Notes: generated by a model not told the origin, from the letters alone. Shown: positions 6,852 through 16,618, counted from the stretch's first letter. The stretch: 64,000 bases of DNA from Vibrio diabolicus (GCA_001048675.1 CCKK01000020.1:1-64000), one strand, 5' to 3'. A program made the numbers and translations.

Positions 6852-9040
6852 TGCCAATTAGAAAAAGCTTAACCCTTTCTTTAATGGGTCCAGCATTGGT
6901 TTGGGCTCAAGAAATACCCTTTGAGGCTCCCACTTTGCAGCCTTCTCAGTCTGACTTTGGTGGTGTTGGCTTAATGCAGATGCCAACCGGACGTATGGCC
7001 CCTGAAGGGGAATTCAACTTTTCTGTCACAGGTAGTAATGAGTACCTTTTTTACAATGTCACTCTGCAACTCATGCCTTGGTTGGAAACAACCATTCGTT
7101 ACACTCAAGTTAAGGACCTGCCTTACTCATCATCCTTCCCCGATGTTGATAATGAATACACAGACAAAGGGATAGATTTTAAATTTAGATTATGGGAAGA
7201 ATCTGAATACATACCAGAAATCGCCCTGGGAGTACGAGACTTTGCTGGTACTGGCTTATTTGATGCAGAATATATTGCAGCGACCAAACGATACTCAAAT
7301 CCTCAGCTTGGAACATTCGATTTTACTCTTGGTATGGGCTGGGGCTACTTAGGAACCAGAGACAATATAACCAATCCATTTTGCAAAGCCTCAGAGAAAT
7401 TCTGTGAACGTTCTGAAGAATTTCTTGATTCTGGAGGAACAACTAATTTTGATAGGGCTTTCAAAGGACCTGCGGCTTTATTTGGTGGTATAGAGTTCCA
7501 GACGTTGCACGCTCCTTTACGATTTAAAGTTGAGTACGACAGCAATGATTATTCTACAGACTATGCAGTTGTGGGCGCAGATGTTGATATGAAGCCCCAC
7601 ACACCATGGAACTTTGGTGTCCTCTACCGTCTAGGCATGGCCGATTTTCGTTTAAGTTATGAACGCGGCGATACTTTAGTAGCAGGCTTAACGCTAAACA
7701 CTAATTTCAATGACATGCCATCATTCTGGCGAGACACACCAACCCCAGAAGTGGAAGATAGCCAACCCAAAGAACTGTCTGATGTTGATTGGGAACGTGT
7801 AACAGAAGATTTAGACAAAATTGCTGGTTATCGAAACACGCGTGTTTATGTTGATAACAATACAGTAACTGTCGTTGGTGAACAGAAGAAATATCGTGAC
7901 CGTACAGAGGCACACGAAAAAGCGGCAGCTGTACTCCATAATGAAATGCCTGACGATATTGATACCTATGCGATCAATGAACGTAGCCGAGGCTTAGTCG
8001 GCGAACAAACGATTATTTCCAAAGAGAAATATCGCGACTTTGCCCAAGTTAATTACATCAATCCGAAAATAGAAGATGCAACCGAAAAAGCTAGCAATAA
8101 GCCTAGTGGAGAATCTGTCTATGATGGTTTTGAACGTTTTGATTGGGGTTTTGCACCTAAGCTTGTTCAAACTCTCGGTAACGCAGAAGATTTCTACCTC
8201 TTTAGTGTAGGGCTAAGCGGTAATGCGTCATACTGGCTGACGGACAACCTTGAAATTGGCGGTTCGTTATACTGGGATTGGTATAACAACTACGATAAGT
8301 TTATCTATGTCACTCCACCTGATGGCACTACCGTTCCTCGTGTTCGCACCATGTTCCGCGCTTACCAAAATGAACATGCTGTAACCATGTCAAACCTACA
8401 ATTGACTTGGTTCCAAGAGTATTCCAATACGATGGACCAGCAATTCTACGCTGGCTATCTGGAGAGCATGTTTGCCGGAGTCGGTACCGAGTTTCTTTAC
8501 CGACCACAAGGAGCTAACTGGGCGATTGGCGCTGACGTCAACTTAATTTCTCAACGTGATCCACAAAGTTACTTCGGTGTTTACGGTGAGAAATGGCAGA
8601 ACGTTCCAGAATATGGACGTCCGTTCCAAGTTATTGATAAAGGCTTCACTGGTTTTGTATCTGGTTACTACTACCCTCAATGGGAATTCCTGCAAGATTT
8701 GATGATCCAAGTCGATGTTGGTCAGTTCCTAGCTGGCGATGTTGGTACACAAATCAATGTTTCTAAGCAGTTCAAGAGTGGCGTAATTGCTGGCGCCTTT
8801 GCCTCATTCACAGACTTGTCTGCGGACGAATTTGGTGAAGGTAGCTTTACTAAAGGTTTCTACTTGTCGATTCCGTTTGACATCATGACCGTTAAGCCAA
8901 GTAACAATCGTGCGAACTTTAGTTGGCAGCCTCTTACTCGTGACGGAGGGCAGAAGCTCGGCCGCAAATACAGCTTAATTGAGTTAACCGACGAACGAAA
9001 TCCTTGGTACCAAAGACCTAACCGTTCGGATGTGGAATAA
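6848..9040 (+). CDS. gfcD: GfcD/YjbH family outer-membrane protein
   Basis: A 730-residue protein with a short signal sequence (LTLSLMGPALVWA-QEIP). The first ~300 residues have alternating beta strands (FNFSVTGSNEYLFYNVTLQL, GTFDFTLGMGWGYLG), a middle part carries charged linkers (about 300-430), and a C-terminal strand-rich part runs through residue 700. This is the YjbH layout, thought to form two beta-barrel portions in the outer membrane for glycan passage. It is the last gene of gfcABCD and is followed by a strong terminator. In E. coli group 4 capsule operons gfcE, etp and etk follow. Here no kinase or phosphatase is present in the window. Confidence 0.85.
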   Translation: MMPIRKSLTLSLMGPALVWAQEIPFEAPTLQPSQSDFGGVGLMQMPTGRMAPEGEFNFSVTGSNEYLFYNVTLQLMPWLETTIRYTQVKDLPYSSSFPDVDNEYTDKGIDFKFRLWEESEYIPEIALGVRDFAGTGLFDAEYIAATKRYSNPQLGTFDFTLGMGWGYLGTRDNITNPFCKASEKFCERSEEFLDSGGTTNFDRAFKGPAALFGGIEFQTLHAPLRFKVEYDSNDYSTDYAVVGADVDMKPHTPWNFGVLYRLGMADFRLSYERGDTLVAGLTLNTNFNDMPSFWRDTPTPEVEDSQPKELSDVDWERVTEDLDKIAGYRNTRVYVDNNTVTVVGEQKKYRDRTEAHEKAAAVLHNEMPDDIDTYAINERSRGLVGEQTIISKEKYRDFAQVNYINPKIEDATEKASNKPSGESVYDGFERFDWGFAPKLVQTLGNAEDFYLFSVGLSGNASYWLTDNLEIGGSLYWDWYNNYDKFIYVTPPDGTTVPRVRTMFRAYQNEHAVTMSNLQLTWFQEYSNTMDQQFYAGYLESMFAGVGTEFLYRPQGANWAIGADVNLISQRDPQSYFGVYGEKWQNVPEYGRPFQVIDKGFTGFVSGYYYPQWEFLQDLMIQVDVGQFLAGDVGTQINVSKQFKSGVIAGAFASFTDLSADEFGEGSFTKGFYLSIPFDIMTVKPSNNRANFSWQPLTRDGGQKLGRKYSLIELTDERNPWYQRPNRSDVE

Positions 9041-9050
9041 TAAAGTAATC

Positions 9051-9074
9051 AAGGGAGCTGCGGCTCCCTTTTTC
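9051..9074 (+). terminator. Terminator after gfcD
   Basis: AAGGGAGC at 9051-9058 pairs perfectly with GCTCCCTT at 9063-9070 across a TGCG loop, and a T run follows. It ends the gfc operon 11 bases after the stop. Confidence 0.88.
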
Positions 9075-9188
9075 ATATCTAGATACTGAGTCATAGAAGA
9101 CTAAAACCTATCTTCCTGCTTCCAATAGCGCTACTTTTCGTTTCTTGCTAGAATTCCTGAGAAAATTTTAATCTATGGTGGAAGTTCT

Positions 9189-10130
9189 ATGATCATCGTA
9201 ACTGGTGGCGCTGGCATGATCGGCAGCAACATTGTTAAAGCACTAAACGAAGCTGGTATTAACGATATCCTGGTTGTCGACAACCTAAAAAATGGCAAAA
9301 AGTTTAAGAACTTAGTTGATCTGGACATCACAGATTACATGGATCGTGACGACTTTCTGACCCAAATTATGGCGGGCGATGATTTTGGTCCGATTGAGGC
9401 AATTTTCCACGAAGGTGCTTGCTCTGCAACGACTGAGTGGGACGGCAAGTACATGATGCTAAACAACTATGAGTACTCAAAAGAGTTGCTTCATTACTGT
9501 CTAGATCGTGAAATTCCATTCCTTTACGCCTCTTCAGCAGCCACTTACGGCGATACAGATACTTTCGTTGAAGAACGAGAATACGAAGGCGCACTGAATG
9601 TATACGGTTACTCGAAACAGCAGTTTGATAACTACGTTCGTCGTCTATGGCAAGACGCTGAAGAACATGGTGAGACCCTTTCTCAAATCACCGGCTTCCG
9701 CTACTTCAACGTATATGGCCCACGTGAAGACCACAAAGGTAGCATGGCATCAGTTGCGTTCCACCTCAACAACCAACTTAACGCAGGTGAAAATCCTAAG
9801 TTGTTCGCGGGCAGCGAATCATTTAAACGCGACTTCGTTTACGTTGGTGATGTATGCAAAGTGAACCTATGGTTCTTAGAAAACGGCGTATCAGGCATTT
9901 TTAACTGCGGTACTGGCCGTGCTGAATCTTTTGAAGAGGTAGCAAAAGCGGTTATCAAGCATCATGGCAAAGGCCAAATTGAAACCATCCCATTCCCTGA
10001 GCATCTAAAAGGCGCTTACCAAGAATTCACACAAGCCGATCTGACCAAACTGCGCGCCGCAGGCTGTGATGTTGAGTTCAAGACGGTTGCAGAAGGCGTT
10101 GCCGAATACTTAACTATCCAAAACCGTTAA
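9189..10130 (+). CDS. hldD: ADP-L-glycero-D-manno-heptose 6-epimerase
   Basis: Converts ADP-D-glycero- to ADP-L-glycero-manno-heptose, the donor for the lipopolysaccharide inner core. The 313 residues begin [14 protein letters not shown], a Rossmann GxxGxxG loop. The catalytic pair is Tyr and Lys in [13 protein letters not shown] (around residue 138-142), with Ser/Thr in SSAATYG. Length equals the family norm (about 310). The ATG is preceded by GGTGGAAG. It stands alone between two terminators. Formerly rfaD/gmhD. In vibrios this gene commonly borders the O/K antigen locus, as here. Confidence 0.96.
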   Translation: MIIVTGGAGMIGSNIVKALNEAGINDILVVDNLKNGKKFKNLVDLDITDYMDRDDFLTQIMAGDDFGPIEAIFHEGACSATTEWDGKYMMLNNYEYSKELLHYCLDREIPFLYASSAATYGDTDTFVEEREYEGALNVYGYSKQQFDNYVRRLWQDAEEHGETLSQITGFRYFNVYGPREDHKGSMASVAFHLNNQLNAGENPKLFAGSESFKRDFVYVGDVCKVNLWFLENGVSGIFNCGTGRAESFEEVAKAVIKHHGKGQIETIPFPEHLKGAYQEFTQADLTKLRAAGCDVEFKTVAEGVAEYLTIQNR

Positions 10131-10137
10131 GCACCAC

Positions 10138-10168
10138 AAGGTGGCAGAACCATAACCTGCCACCTTTA
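10138..10168 (+). terminator. Terminator after hldD
   Basis: A perfect 10-base stem AAGGTGGCAG / CTGCCACCTT (10138-10147, 10157-10166) with a 9-base loop. The T tail is short, so strength is uncertain. Confidence 0.65.
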
Positions 10169-10257
10169 CTCAAGTGCAATAGCCTGTATCATTCCTTAAT
10201 ATCTTTTTTCTCATTTAAACCACTTCGCCAGCACACGAATAGGTAACTAGACACGCC

Positions 10258-11244
10258 ATGACCATAAAACGTGATGACTTCGACCCTAAAGCATATAACC
10301 CTGAGTTTAAGCGCCACTTCCTGTCGCCTAAGTACTGGGGCACGTGGTTAGGTGTTCTCTTATTTTTACCTTTATCATTAATGCCACTAAGTTTACAAAA
10401 GTGGTTGGCGAAAACCATAGCCAAAAAACTGTCGAAATCCCACAAAGGGCCAGCTCACCGAGCGAGGGTTAACTTTGAGCTGTGTTTTCCAGAAAAGTCG
10501 TTCCAAGAACGTGAAGCTTTGATAGAAAAAACACTCTACACAGCAGCCATGTTCTTTTTTCGCTTCGGGTTACTAAGTTTACGCTCACCAAAGTGGCTTC
10601 AGAACCGTTGCCAAATTCGCGGCCTAGACATTTTACGACAGCACATTGATAACAACGAAAATGTGATTTTAATGGTTCCCCACTCTTGGGCAATTGATGT
10701 GCCTGCTATCTTGCTCGCTTCAATGGGAATGCCAGTTTCTGCAATGGCGAAGAAACAAAAGAATGATGTTGCTGACTGGCTGATGCACAAGCAAAGAGTT
10801 CAATACGGTGGTCGTGTTTATGAACGCTCAGGTGGCATTAAGCCTTTTCTGAAATCCATTCGAGATGGCTATGTGGGGTATTATCTACCCGATCAAGATC
10901 ACGGCCCAGAGCATAGTGTGTTTGTCGATTTTTTTGCCACACGTAAAGCAACGCTACCTGGTTTAGGCAAAATTGCAAAACTATCACGCTCAAAAGTATT
11001 GCCTCTATTTGCGTCGATGAACACAGAAGACGGTACGTTTGATATTGAGATTTTACCGGCGTTTGAGCTGGATAAAGGCGAAGAGCAAGACGCTCGTACC
11101 TGTAATGAAGCCATTGAATATTTTGTCGGTGATAAACCCGAACAATATATGTGGGTACTGCAGTTGCTGCACTCTCAAGAAGACGGCAATAACTATTACA
11201 ATTTGTTTAAACCAAGATATAACAGCGACTGGAAAGTGCAGTGA
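10258..11244 (+). CDS. lpxM: Lipid A secondary acyltransferase (LpxM/MsbB family)
   Basis: Transfers an acyl chain from acyl-ACP to Kdo2-lipid A at the inner membrane. The 328 residues carry the HxxxxD active site in PHSWAIDVP, the GYYLPDQDHGPEHS and VDFFATRKATLPG blocks that closely follow E. coli LpxM, and a hydrophobic segment near residues 28-46. In V. cholerae the MsbB homologue LpxN adds a 3-hydroxylaurate, so the acyl specificity of this copy is open. It is the first gene of a run of overlapping genes (GTGA overlap with the next). The ribosome-binding site is weak: AGGT lies 15 or more bases before the ATG. Confidence 0.88.
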   Translation: MTIKRDDFDPKAYNPEFKRHFLSPKYWGTWLGVLLFLPLSLMPLSLQKWLAKTIAKKLSKSHKGPAHRARVNFELCFPEKSFQEREALIEKTLYTAAMFFFRFGLLSLRSPKWLQNRCQIRGLDILRQHIDNNENVILMVPHSWAIDVPAILLASMGMPVSAMAKKQKNDVADWLMHKQRVQYGGRVYERSGGIKPFLKSIRDGYVGYYLPDQDHGPEHSVFVDFFATRKATLPGLGKIAKLSRSKVLPLFASMNTEDGTFDIEILPAFELDKGEEQDARTCNEAIEYFVGDKPEQYMWVLQLLHSQEDGNNYYNLFKPRYNSDWKVQ

Positions 11245-11963
11245 AAGTATTTGTCGTAAGCTTGGCTCGATCGCTGGATCGCCGAGAACGTATTGAAGAA
11301 AAGTTAAAACAACAAGGCATTACGTTTGAATTTTTTGATGCCGTAGATGGCTCTGTTAACAGTTTTCTTCATTCAGAAAAAAGTCGTCCAACCATTACTC
11401 TACGCCGTAAAGGGTATCAATTAAAAACTAGTGAAGTCGCCTGTTTTGCAAGCCATTACGAGTTGTGGGTTCGCTGTATTGAGCTTGATGAACCGATCGT
11501 CATCTTAGAAGACAACGTCGACCCCGTAGAGGGGCTAAAGCAAGTACTCGAACATACCCTTCCATTGACTTCTAACTATGACTACATCAAGTTGTCTGCC
11601 ACTCAGAAGCGTGTATTCACCCCAATCGTACCTATTGATGATAATCATATGCTAGGGGGCTACTCTGCTGGAACTTGTGGTACCACCGCTTATATCGTCA
11701 CACCTAAGGCAGCCTCAAAGTTTGTTATGCATGCTCAAGAGTTTATTGAACCAGTCGATGACTACATGGAAAAACCATGGAAACATGGTGTCCAAGTTTA
11801 CAGCGTGTCTCCAGATCTTTTTACTAGAGCTGAGATTGCTTCGACGATTGGTGGTAAAAGAAAAGATAAATCCAAAATGACTCATGCGAATAAAATATAC
11901 GCTGAACTTTTTAGAACTTATGAGTCAATTTTGAAATTCCTATACTGGAAAAACAAAGCATGA
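11241..11963 (+). CDS. Glycosyltransferase family 25 (lipopolysaccharide core)
   Basis: A 240-residue cytoplasmic glycosyltransferase of the LPS biosynthesis GT25 family. It begins MKVFVVSLARSLDRRERIEEKL, the classic family start (N/S-L-x-R-S-x-xR), has SEVACFASHYELW near residue 66-80 and the acidic IVILEDNVDPVEG motif, with DN where many members have DD. The start is a GTG overlapping the lpxM stop by 4 bases. Overlap with waaF at the 3' end places it in the core operon. Donor and acceptor sugars cannot be told from the sequence. Confidence 0.88.
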   Translation: MKVFVVSLARSLDRRERIEEKLKQQGITFEFFDAVDGSVNSFLHSEKSRPTITLRRKGYQLKTSEVACFASHYELWVRCIELDEPIVILEDNVDPVEGLKQVLEHTLPLTSNYDYIKLSATQKRVFTPIVPIDDNHMLGGYSAGTCGTTAYIVTPKAASKFVMHAQEFIEPVDDYMEKPWKHGVQVYSVSPDLFTRAEIASTIGGKRKDKSKMTHANKIYAELFRTYESILKFLYWKNKA

Positions 11964-13015
11964 AGATTTTAGTCATTGGCCCTGCGTGGGTCGGCGATAT
12001 GGTAATGTCGCAATCGTTATATATCGTATTAAAGCAACGTCATCCAGATAGCCAAATTGACGTTATCGCTCCAGGATGGTGTAAACCGATTCTTGAGCGT
12101 ATGCCAGAAATCCACCAAGCGATTGAAATGCCTATCGGTCATGGTGAATTTAACTTATTAGGCCGCAGGGAAATTGGTAAATCATTACGTGAAAAGCAAT
12201 ATGACCACGCCTATATCTTGCCTAAATCAGCGAAATCAGCACTGATCCCATGGTTTGCCAACATTCCTCTTCGTACTGGCTGGAAGGGAGAAATGCGCTA
12301 TGGTTTATTGAATGACTTACGCCCTAACATGAAGTCTTTTCAGTACATGGTAGAGCGCTATGTAGCGTTAGCTTATCCAAAAGCAGAAATGGTGGATTCT
12401 AACTCTCTTGGCGGGCTTGAAACCTTGCCTCGCCCGCGCCTTGCAATCAACGCGGCTGAGCAACAAGCCACGCTCAAAAAGTTCAACTTAACGCAAGACC
12501 AACCAATCATTGGACTGTGCCCAGGAGCAGAATTTGGTCCTGCCAAAAAATGGCCTGAAACACACTACGCTGAAGTTGCGACACAAGTGGCTCGATCTGG
12601 ACATCAAATCTGGTTGTTTGGTTCTCAAAAGGACTTAGAGACTTGTAACAATATTCGCGCACTTGTTCCGACGCAATTCCATAAGCACATTCATGTTCTA
12701 GCAGGCCAAACCAGCTTAATTGAAGCGGTCGATCTACTTGCTGTATGCAAGACTGTTGTCGCGAATGACTCAGGCTTAATGCATGTGGCTGCTGCGGTTG
12801 GTTGTAATGTTGTTGCCGTGTATGGCTCAACTTCACCGAAGTACACCCCCCCACTCGCAGAAAAAGTGGAGATTGTTCATACCGATATTGATTGTCGCCC
12901 TTGTTTCCAGCGTGAATGTCAATACAAACACCTTAAGTGCTTGACAGAACTTTCGCCTAAGCAAGTGCTAGATAGTATCCAAAAACTTGACGCCATTACG
13001 ATAAGCTCATGTTAG
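11960..13015 (+). CDS. waaF: ADP-heptose:LPS heptosyltransferase II
   Basis: Adds the second heptose to the LPS inner core, using ADP-L-glycero-D-manno-heptose made by HldD. The 351-residue GT9 protein begins MKILVIGPAWVGDMVMSQSL, which is diagnostic of WaaF. It has the C-terminal donor site GLCPGAEFGPAKKWP and the motif VANDSGLMHVAAAVG. The length is that of the family. It overlaps its neighbours on both sides (ATGA with the GT25 gene, 7 bases with waaA). Confidence 0.94.
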   Translation: MKILVIGPAWVGDMVMSQSLYIVLKQRHPDSQIDVIAPGWCKPILERMPEIHQAIEMPIGHGEFNLLGRREIGKSLREKQYDHAYILPKSAKSALIPWFANIPLRTGWKGEMRYGLLNDLRPNMKSFQYMVERYVALAYPKAEMVDSNSLGGLETLPRPRLAINAAEQQATLKKFNLTQDQPIIGLCPGAEFGPAKKWPETHYAEVATQVARSGHQIWLFGSQKDLETCNNIRALVPTQFHKHIHVLAGQTSLIEAVDLLAVCKTVVANDSGLMHVAAAVGCNVVAVYGSTSPKYTPPLAEKVEIVHTDIDCRPCFQRECQYKHLKCLTELSPKQVLDSIQKLDAITISSC

Positions 13016-14283
13016 TTCGTATTGTTTATACCTTACTACTCGCTCTAGCGTCACCGCTGCTTTTATTTGGTTTGTACAAGAGCAAACCAAATAAGCCTCA
13101 GTTTGGCTCTCGCTGGAAAGAGCACTTTGGCATAACTCCCAAGCTAAAAAGCAACGACAAACCTATTTGGATACATGCCGTATCTGTTGGTGAAAGCATA
13201 GCAGCGACACCTTTAATCAAAGCCCTTAAGGAACAAAACCCCGAACAATCTATTCTAGTTACTACAACAACAAGTACCGGAGCTGAACAGATTGCTAAGT
13301 TGGGTGATTTAGTTGAACACCGCTATATGCCAATTGACTTTGGGTTCGCTGTCAAAGGTTTTCTTAAAGCAGTACAACCAAAACAGATGTTGATCATTGA
13401 GACTGAACTGTGGCCAAACACGCTTCACAATGTTCACAAAGCAGGTATCCCTATAACTGTCGTGAATGCGCGCCTCTCTGAAAAATCGTGTCAGAACTAC
13501 GCCAAAATACAGCGACTTTTTAACCAGCTTCATACCTGCCTAACTCAAGTACTCTGCCAAACAGATTCAGATGCAGAGCGCTTCGAACGCTTAGGCGTTG
13601 AGAAAAAGAAACTATCCGTTACTGGCTCGATTAAGTTCGATATTCAAATATCAGAGCAAGTGAAACAGCAAGGACAGCAGCTTCGAGCCCAGCTTGGAAA
13701 GGATCGTCCAATTTGGATTGCAGCTAGCACCCACAAAGGCGAAGACGAACAGGTATTAGATGCACATAGACAAGTTTTAAAATCTCATCCAAATGCATTA
13801 CTTATTTTGGTTCCTCGCCATCCAGAACGATTTGATGATGTGTTCACACTTTGCCAGCAGCAAGGCTTTAACACTGTGCGTCGTACTTCAACGCATTCAG
13901 TAGAGATAAATACTCAAGTATATCTCGGTGATACTATGGGTGAGATGCTAACTTTGATGGGTGCAGCGGACATCTGCTTTATGGGGGGTAGCCTAGTTGG
14001 AAATAAGGTCGGTGGACATAATGTTCTAGAGCCTGCCATGTTAGAAAAAGTCATCATTACTGGCCCTAGCTATTTTAACTTTAAGGAGATTGTTGAAAAC
14101 TTACTAGCTGTGGATGGTATCTTAATTGTGCCAGACTCAACGACCCTTGCCCTAAGGACTACAGAGATCATTTCTCAACAAGATAAATATTTACTCCGAG
14201 CTTTGCATGCTAATAAATGGGCCTCATCCAATCAAGGCGCTCTAAACCGAACAATGAGCTTACTCCCCCAAAGTGATAAGTAA
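13009..14283 (+). CDS. waaA: 3-deoxy-D-manno-octulosonic acid (Kdo) transferase
   Basis: Transfers Kdo from CMP-Kdo to lipid A precursor, a step needed for viability in most Gram-negatives. The 424 residues have an N-terminal membrane anchor (residues 5-22), then PIWIHAVSVGES with the presumed catalytic Glu61, and the C-terminal donor domain (FMGGSLVGNKVGGHNVLEPA). Known also as kdtA. It closes the overlapping lpxM-GT25-waaF-waaA group. A gap of 103 AT-rich bases with no clear terminator separates it from the next cassette, so read-through is likely. Confidence 0.95.
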   Translation: MLVRIVYTLLLALASPLLLFGLYKSKPNKPQFGSRWKEHFGITPKLKSNDKPIWIHAVSVGESIAATPLIKALKEQNPEQSILVTTTTSTGAEQIAKLGDLVEHRYMPIDFGFAVKGFLKAVQPKQMLIIETELWPNTLHNVHKAGIPITVVNARLSEKSCQNYAKIQRLFNQLHTCLTQVLCQTDSDAERFERLGVEKKKLSVTGSIKFDIQISEQVKQQGQQLRAQLGKDRPIWIAASTHKGEDEQVLDAHRQVLKSHPNALLILVPRHPERFDDVFTLCQQQGFNTVRRTSTHSVEINTQVYLGDTMGEMLTLMGAADICFMGGSLVGNKVGGHNVLEPAMLEKVIITGPSYFNFKEIVENLLAVDGILIVPDSTTLALRTTEIISQQDKYLLRALHANKWASSNQGALNRTMSLLPQSDK

Positions 14284-14386
14284 TAACTTAATAATTAGTT
14301 TGATAAATACCTCACTTTTACTATTAAGCTTGTATGTTTTACTGTACTAAGCACTTTACCTGTTTAACTTAAAAAGAATATCCATT

Positions 14387-15997
14387 ATGCAAAAAATTTT
14401 AGACTGTACTCTTCGCGATGGTGGCTACTATAACCACTGGGACTTTTCACCAGAAGTCGTTGACGCTTACCTCACAGCAGTTGCAAAAGCTAAAATTGAT
14501 TATGTTGAGTTAGGGCTTCGTAACTATCCTAAGTCTGTTTACAGTGGTCCATTTGCTTATACGACTGAAGAGTTTCTAAACACGCTACACCTACCGAAAG
14601 GTCCGACATACGGCGTAATGGTTGACGCAAAAACTTTGCTAGATGCGGGTAAACCTGTTGTCGCTGCCATCAATGATCTTTTTGTACCAGCACAAGAAAG
14701 TAAAGTTGATCTCGTTCGTATCGCGGCACATTTCAATGAAGCAGAGCAGTGTGAAAGCATGATTAAAGCTTTCAAAGAAATGGGGTATATCGTTGGCTTA
14801 AATCTGATGCAAGCGGGCGGAAAACCATCCGAGGTTATAGCGGAAAAAGTACAGGCGGTAGCAAAAGCAAACCCTGACGTCATCTATTTTGCTGACTCTC
14901 TCGGTAATATGGATAGTACAGAAGTCACTCGCATTGCCGAAATTGTAAAGCAAAACTGGGATGGCGACATTGGCATCCACACCCATAACAACATGGGTCA
15001 AGCAATGTCTAATACGATGACAGCTCGTTCGAATGGTGTTACATGGTTGGATGTGACCGTTACCGGAATGGGACGAGGCGCTGGAAACGCCCAGACCGAA
15101 AACCTGCTCGCCGAACTTGATGGACTAGATAAATACTTGCCAACAGCAATATATGAACTAGTTATTCGCCATTTTGAGCCAATGCAAAAAAGATACGGTT
15201 GGGGCTCAAGCCTTCTATATTACTTGGGAGCGAAAAACGATATTCACCCAACTTATATTCAGAATATGCTTTCTAATCCTAATTACGGAACAGAAGAAAT
15301 TGTTGGCGCTATCGAGCATTTAAAAAAGCTAGAAGGTACGACAAGCTATAATGGTGATGTCTTAGAAGAAGCGCTTACTGTAGGGAAAATAAGCCAACCA
15401 ACTGAAAGCCAATCAGACCTATCAGGGATCTTTTCAGGAAAAGAAATTTTACTGGTCACTAATACGCCCAATACGGCAACACATAGAGTCGCGATCGAGA
15501 CATACATTAAGACTCGAAAGCCTATCGTAATTGGCATCAATACAAAGCATGAGATTAACACTGAGCTTTTCGATTACTTTGCTGTATCTCATAACTCTAA
15601 ATACTTGTCAGAAAGCAGCCATTACTCAGAGGTAGCCAAACCCGTATTTTTGCCAAAGAACCGCTTTGACGAAGACGAGCTAAGTAAATTTAGTAATATT
15701 TCTATGATTGATTACAGTAGCACCATAGAGAAGGATACTCTCACCGCCCATAAAAACTACTGTACACTACCGTATGACAATACCGCTGCATATGCGTTAT
15801 GTATCGCTTTTATAGGTCAAGCGCAGAAGATATCTCTCGTTGGTTTTGATGGTTATGATGTGACTGACCGACGCCAAATGGAAATGAATGAGATCTTTAG
15901 CATGGTTAGTCAGCAGTTTGGAAGTACATCAATTCAAGCGTTAACCCCAACCACTTATCCAGTAAAAGCAGGGTCTATTTATGCACCCGCTATTTAA
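14387..15997 (+). CDS. DRE-TIM aldolase fused to a GT42/DUF115-like C-terminal domain
   Basis: A 536-residue two-domain protein. Residues 1 to about 290 form an HMG-CoA lyase/4-hydroxy-2-oxovalerate aldolase type barrel: LDCTLRDGGYYNHWDF gives Asp6, Arg10 and Asp11, and GIHTHNNMGQA gives the metal ligands His198 and His200. Such enzymes make or break carbon-carbon bonds next to a 2-keto acid. Residues about 350-536 form a Rossmann-like domain (EILLVTNTPNTATHR, then DNTAAYALCIAF and ISLVGFDGYD). Its layout resembles the sialyltransferase GT42/DUF115 superfamily, but it lacks a GNGPSL motif. Its 3' end overlaps the HAD gene by 17 bases. I infer a keto-acid sugar synthesis step. The substrate is unknown. 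Confidence 0.72.
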   Translation: MQKILDCTLRDGGYYNHWDFSPEVVDAYLTAVAKAKIDYVELGLRNYPKSVYSGPFAYTTEEFLNTLHLPKGPTYGVMVDAKTLLDAGKPVVAAINDLFVPAQESKVDLVRIAAHFNEAEQCESMIKAFKEMGYIVGLNLMQAGGKPSEVIAEKVQAVAKANPDVIYFADSLGNMDSTEVTRIAEIVKQNWDGDIGIHTHNNMGQAMSNTMTARSNGVTWLDVTVTGMGRGAGNAQTENLLAELDGLDKYLPTAIYELVIRHFEPMQKRYGWGSSLLYYLGAKNDIHPTYIQNMLSNPNYGTEEIVGAIEHLKKLEGTTSYNGDVLEEALTVGKISQPTESQSDLSGIFSGKEILLVTNTPNTATHRVAIETYIKTRKPIVIGINTKHEINTELFDYFAVSHNSKYLSESSHYSEVAKPVFLPKNRFDEDELSKFSNISMIDYSSTIEKDTLTAHKNYCTLPYDNTAAYALCIAFIGQAQKISLVGFDGYDVTDRRQMEMNEIFSMVSQQFGSTSIQALTPTTYPVKAGSIYAPAI

Positions 15998-16616
15998 TGG
16001 CTATGATACTGTTATTTTTGACTGCGATGGCGTGATCTTAGACTCAAATAACCTCAAAATTGATGCCATGCGTAATGCTTTACGCATGGCCCAAGTATCA
16101 GAGCTCGAAATAGACAATTGTTGCAATTACTTTAAAGCTAATTTTGGCAAATCGCGTTTTCATCATGTGAGTTACTTTGTTGAACATTTCATCCTAAATA
16201 CAGATGAAGCATTGTACGAACATATACTAAGCTTCTACTCAAAGCAGTGTGAAGAGCTATACATGGAAGCTCAACTAACGCCTAATTTTATTGCAGCAAT
16301 TACAGATTGCCCAGCCAAACTCTATGTAGCGAGTGGATCTGCTCAAGACGAATTACGAGAAGTATTTGTTAAAAGAAAGCTGGCGCAATATTTTACGTTA
16401 ATTCTAGGATCACCTACCGCGAAAGCAGATAACGTTGCAACCATCCTAAAGGAGTCTTCAGGCGCGGCTCTAATGATCGGTGACGCATTATCAGACTTTC
16501 ACGCAGCCAAAGAGAATAATATTGATTTTCTTGGCTATCTTCCTTTTTCAAATGTAAAAGAAGAGCTTGAAAGCTTATCAAAAAGTGAAGGTTTCAATAT
16601 TCTAAGGAGTTGGTAA
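15981..16616 (+). CDS. HAD-superfamily phosphatase of the acid-sugar cassette
   Basis: A 211-residue haloacid dehalogenase-like hydrolase of the beta-phosphoglucomutase/Gph type with a helical cap after motif I. Motif I is VIFDCDGVILDS (Asp14 and Asp16), motif II is VASGSA, the motif III lysine is in PTAKADN, and motif IV is MIGDALSDFHAA. It starts inside the aldolase gene and ends two bases before the start of the cytidylyltransferase gene, so the three are one unit. I infer that it removes phosphate from the cassette's sugar acid before CMP activation, by analogy with KdsC or the Neu5Ac-9-phosphatase. The actual substrate cannot be read from the sequence. Confidence 0.8.
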   Translation: MHPLFNGYDTVIFDCDGVILDSNNLKIDAMRNALRMAQVSELEIDNCCNYFKANFGKSRFHHVSYFVEHFILNTDEALYEHILSFYSKQCEELYMEAQLTPNFIAAITDCPAKLYVASGSAQDELREVFVKRKLAQYFTLILGSPTAKADNVATILKESSGAALMIGDALSDFHAAKENNIDFLGYLPFSNVKEELESLSKSEGFNILRSW

Positions 16617-16618
16617 GC

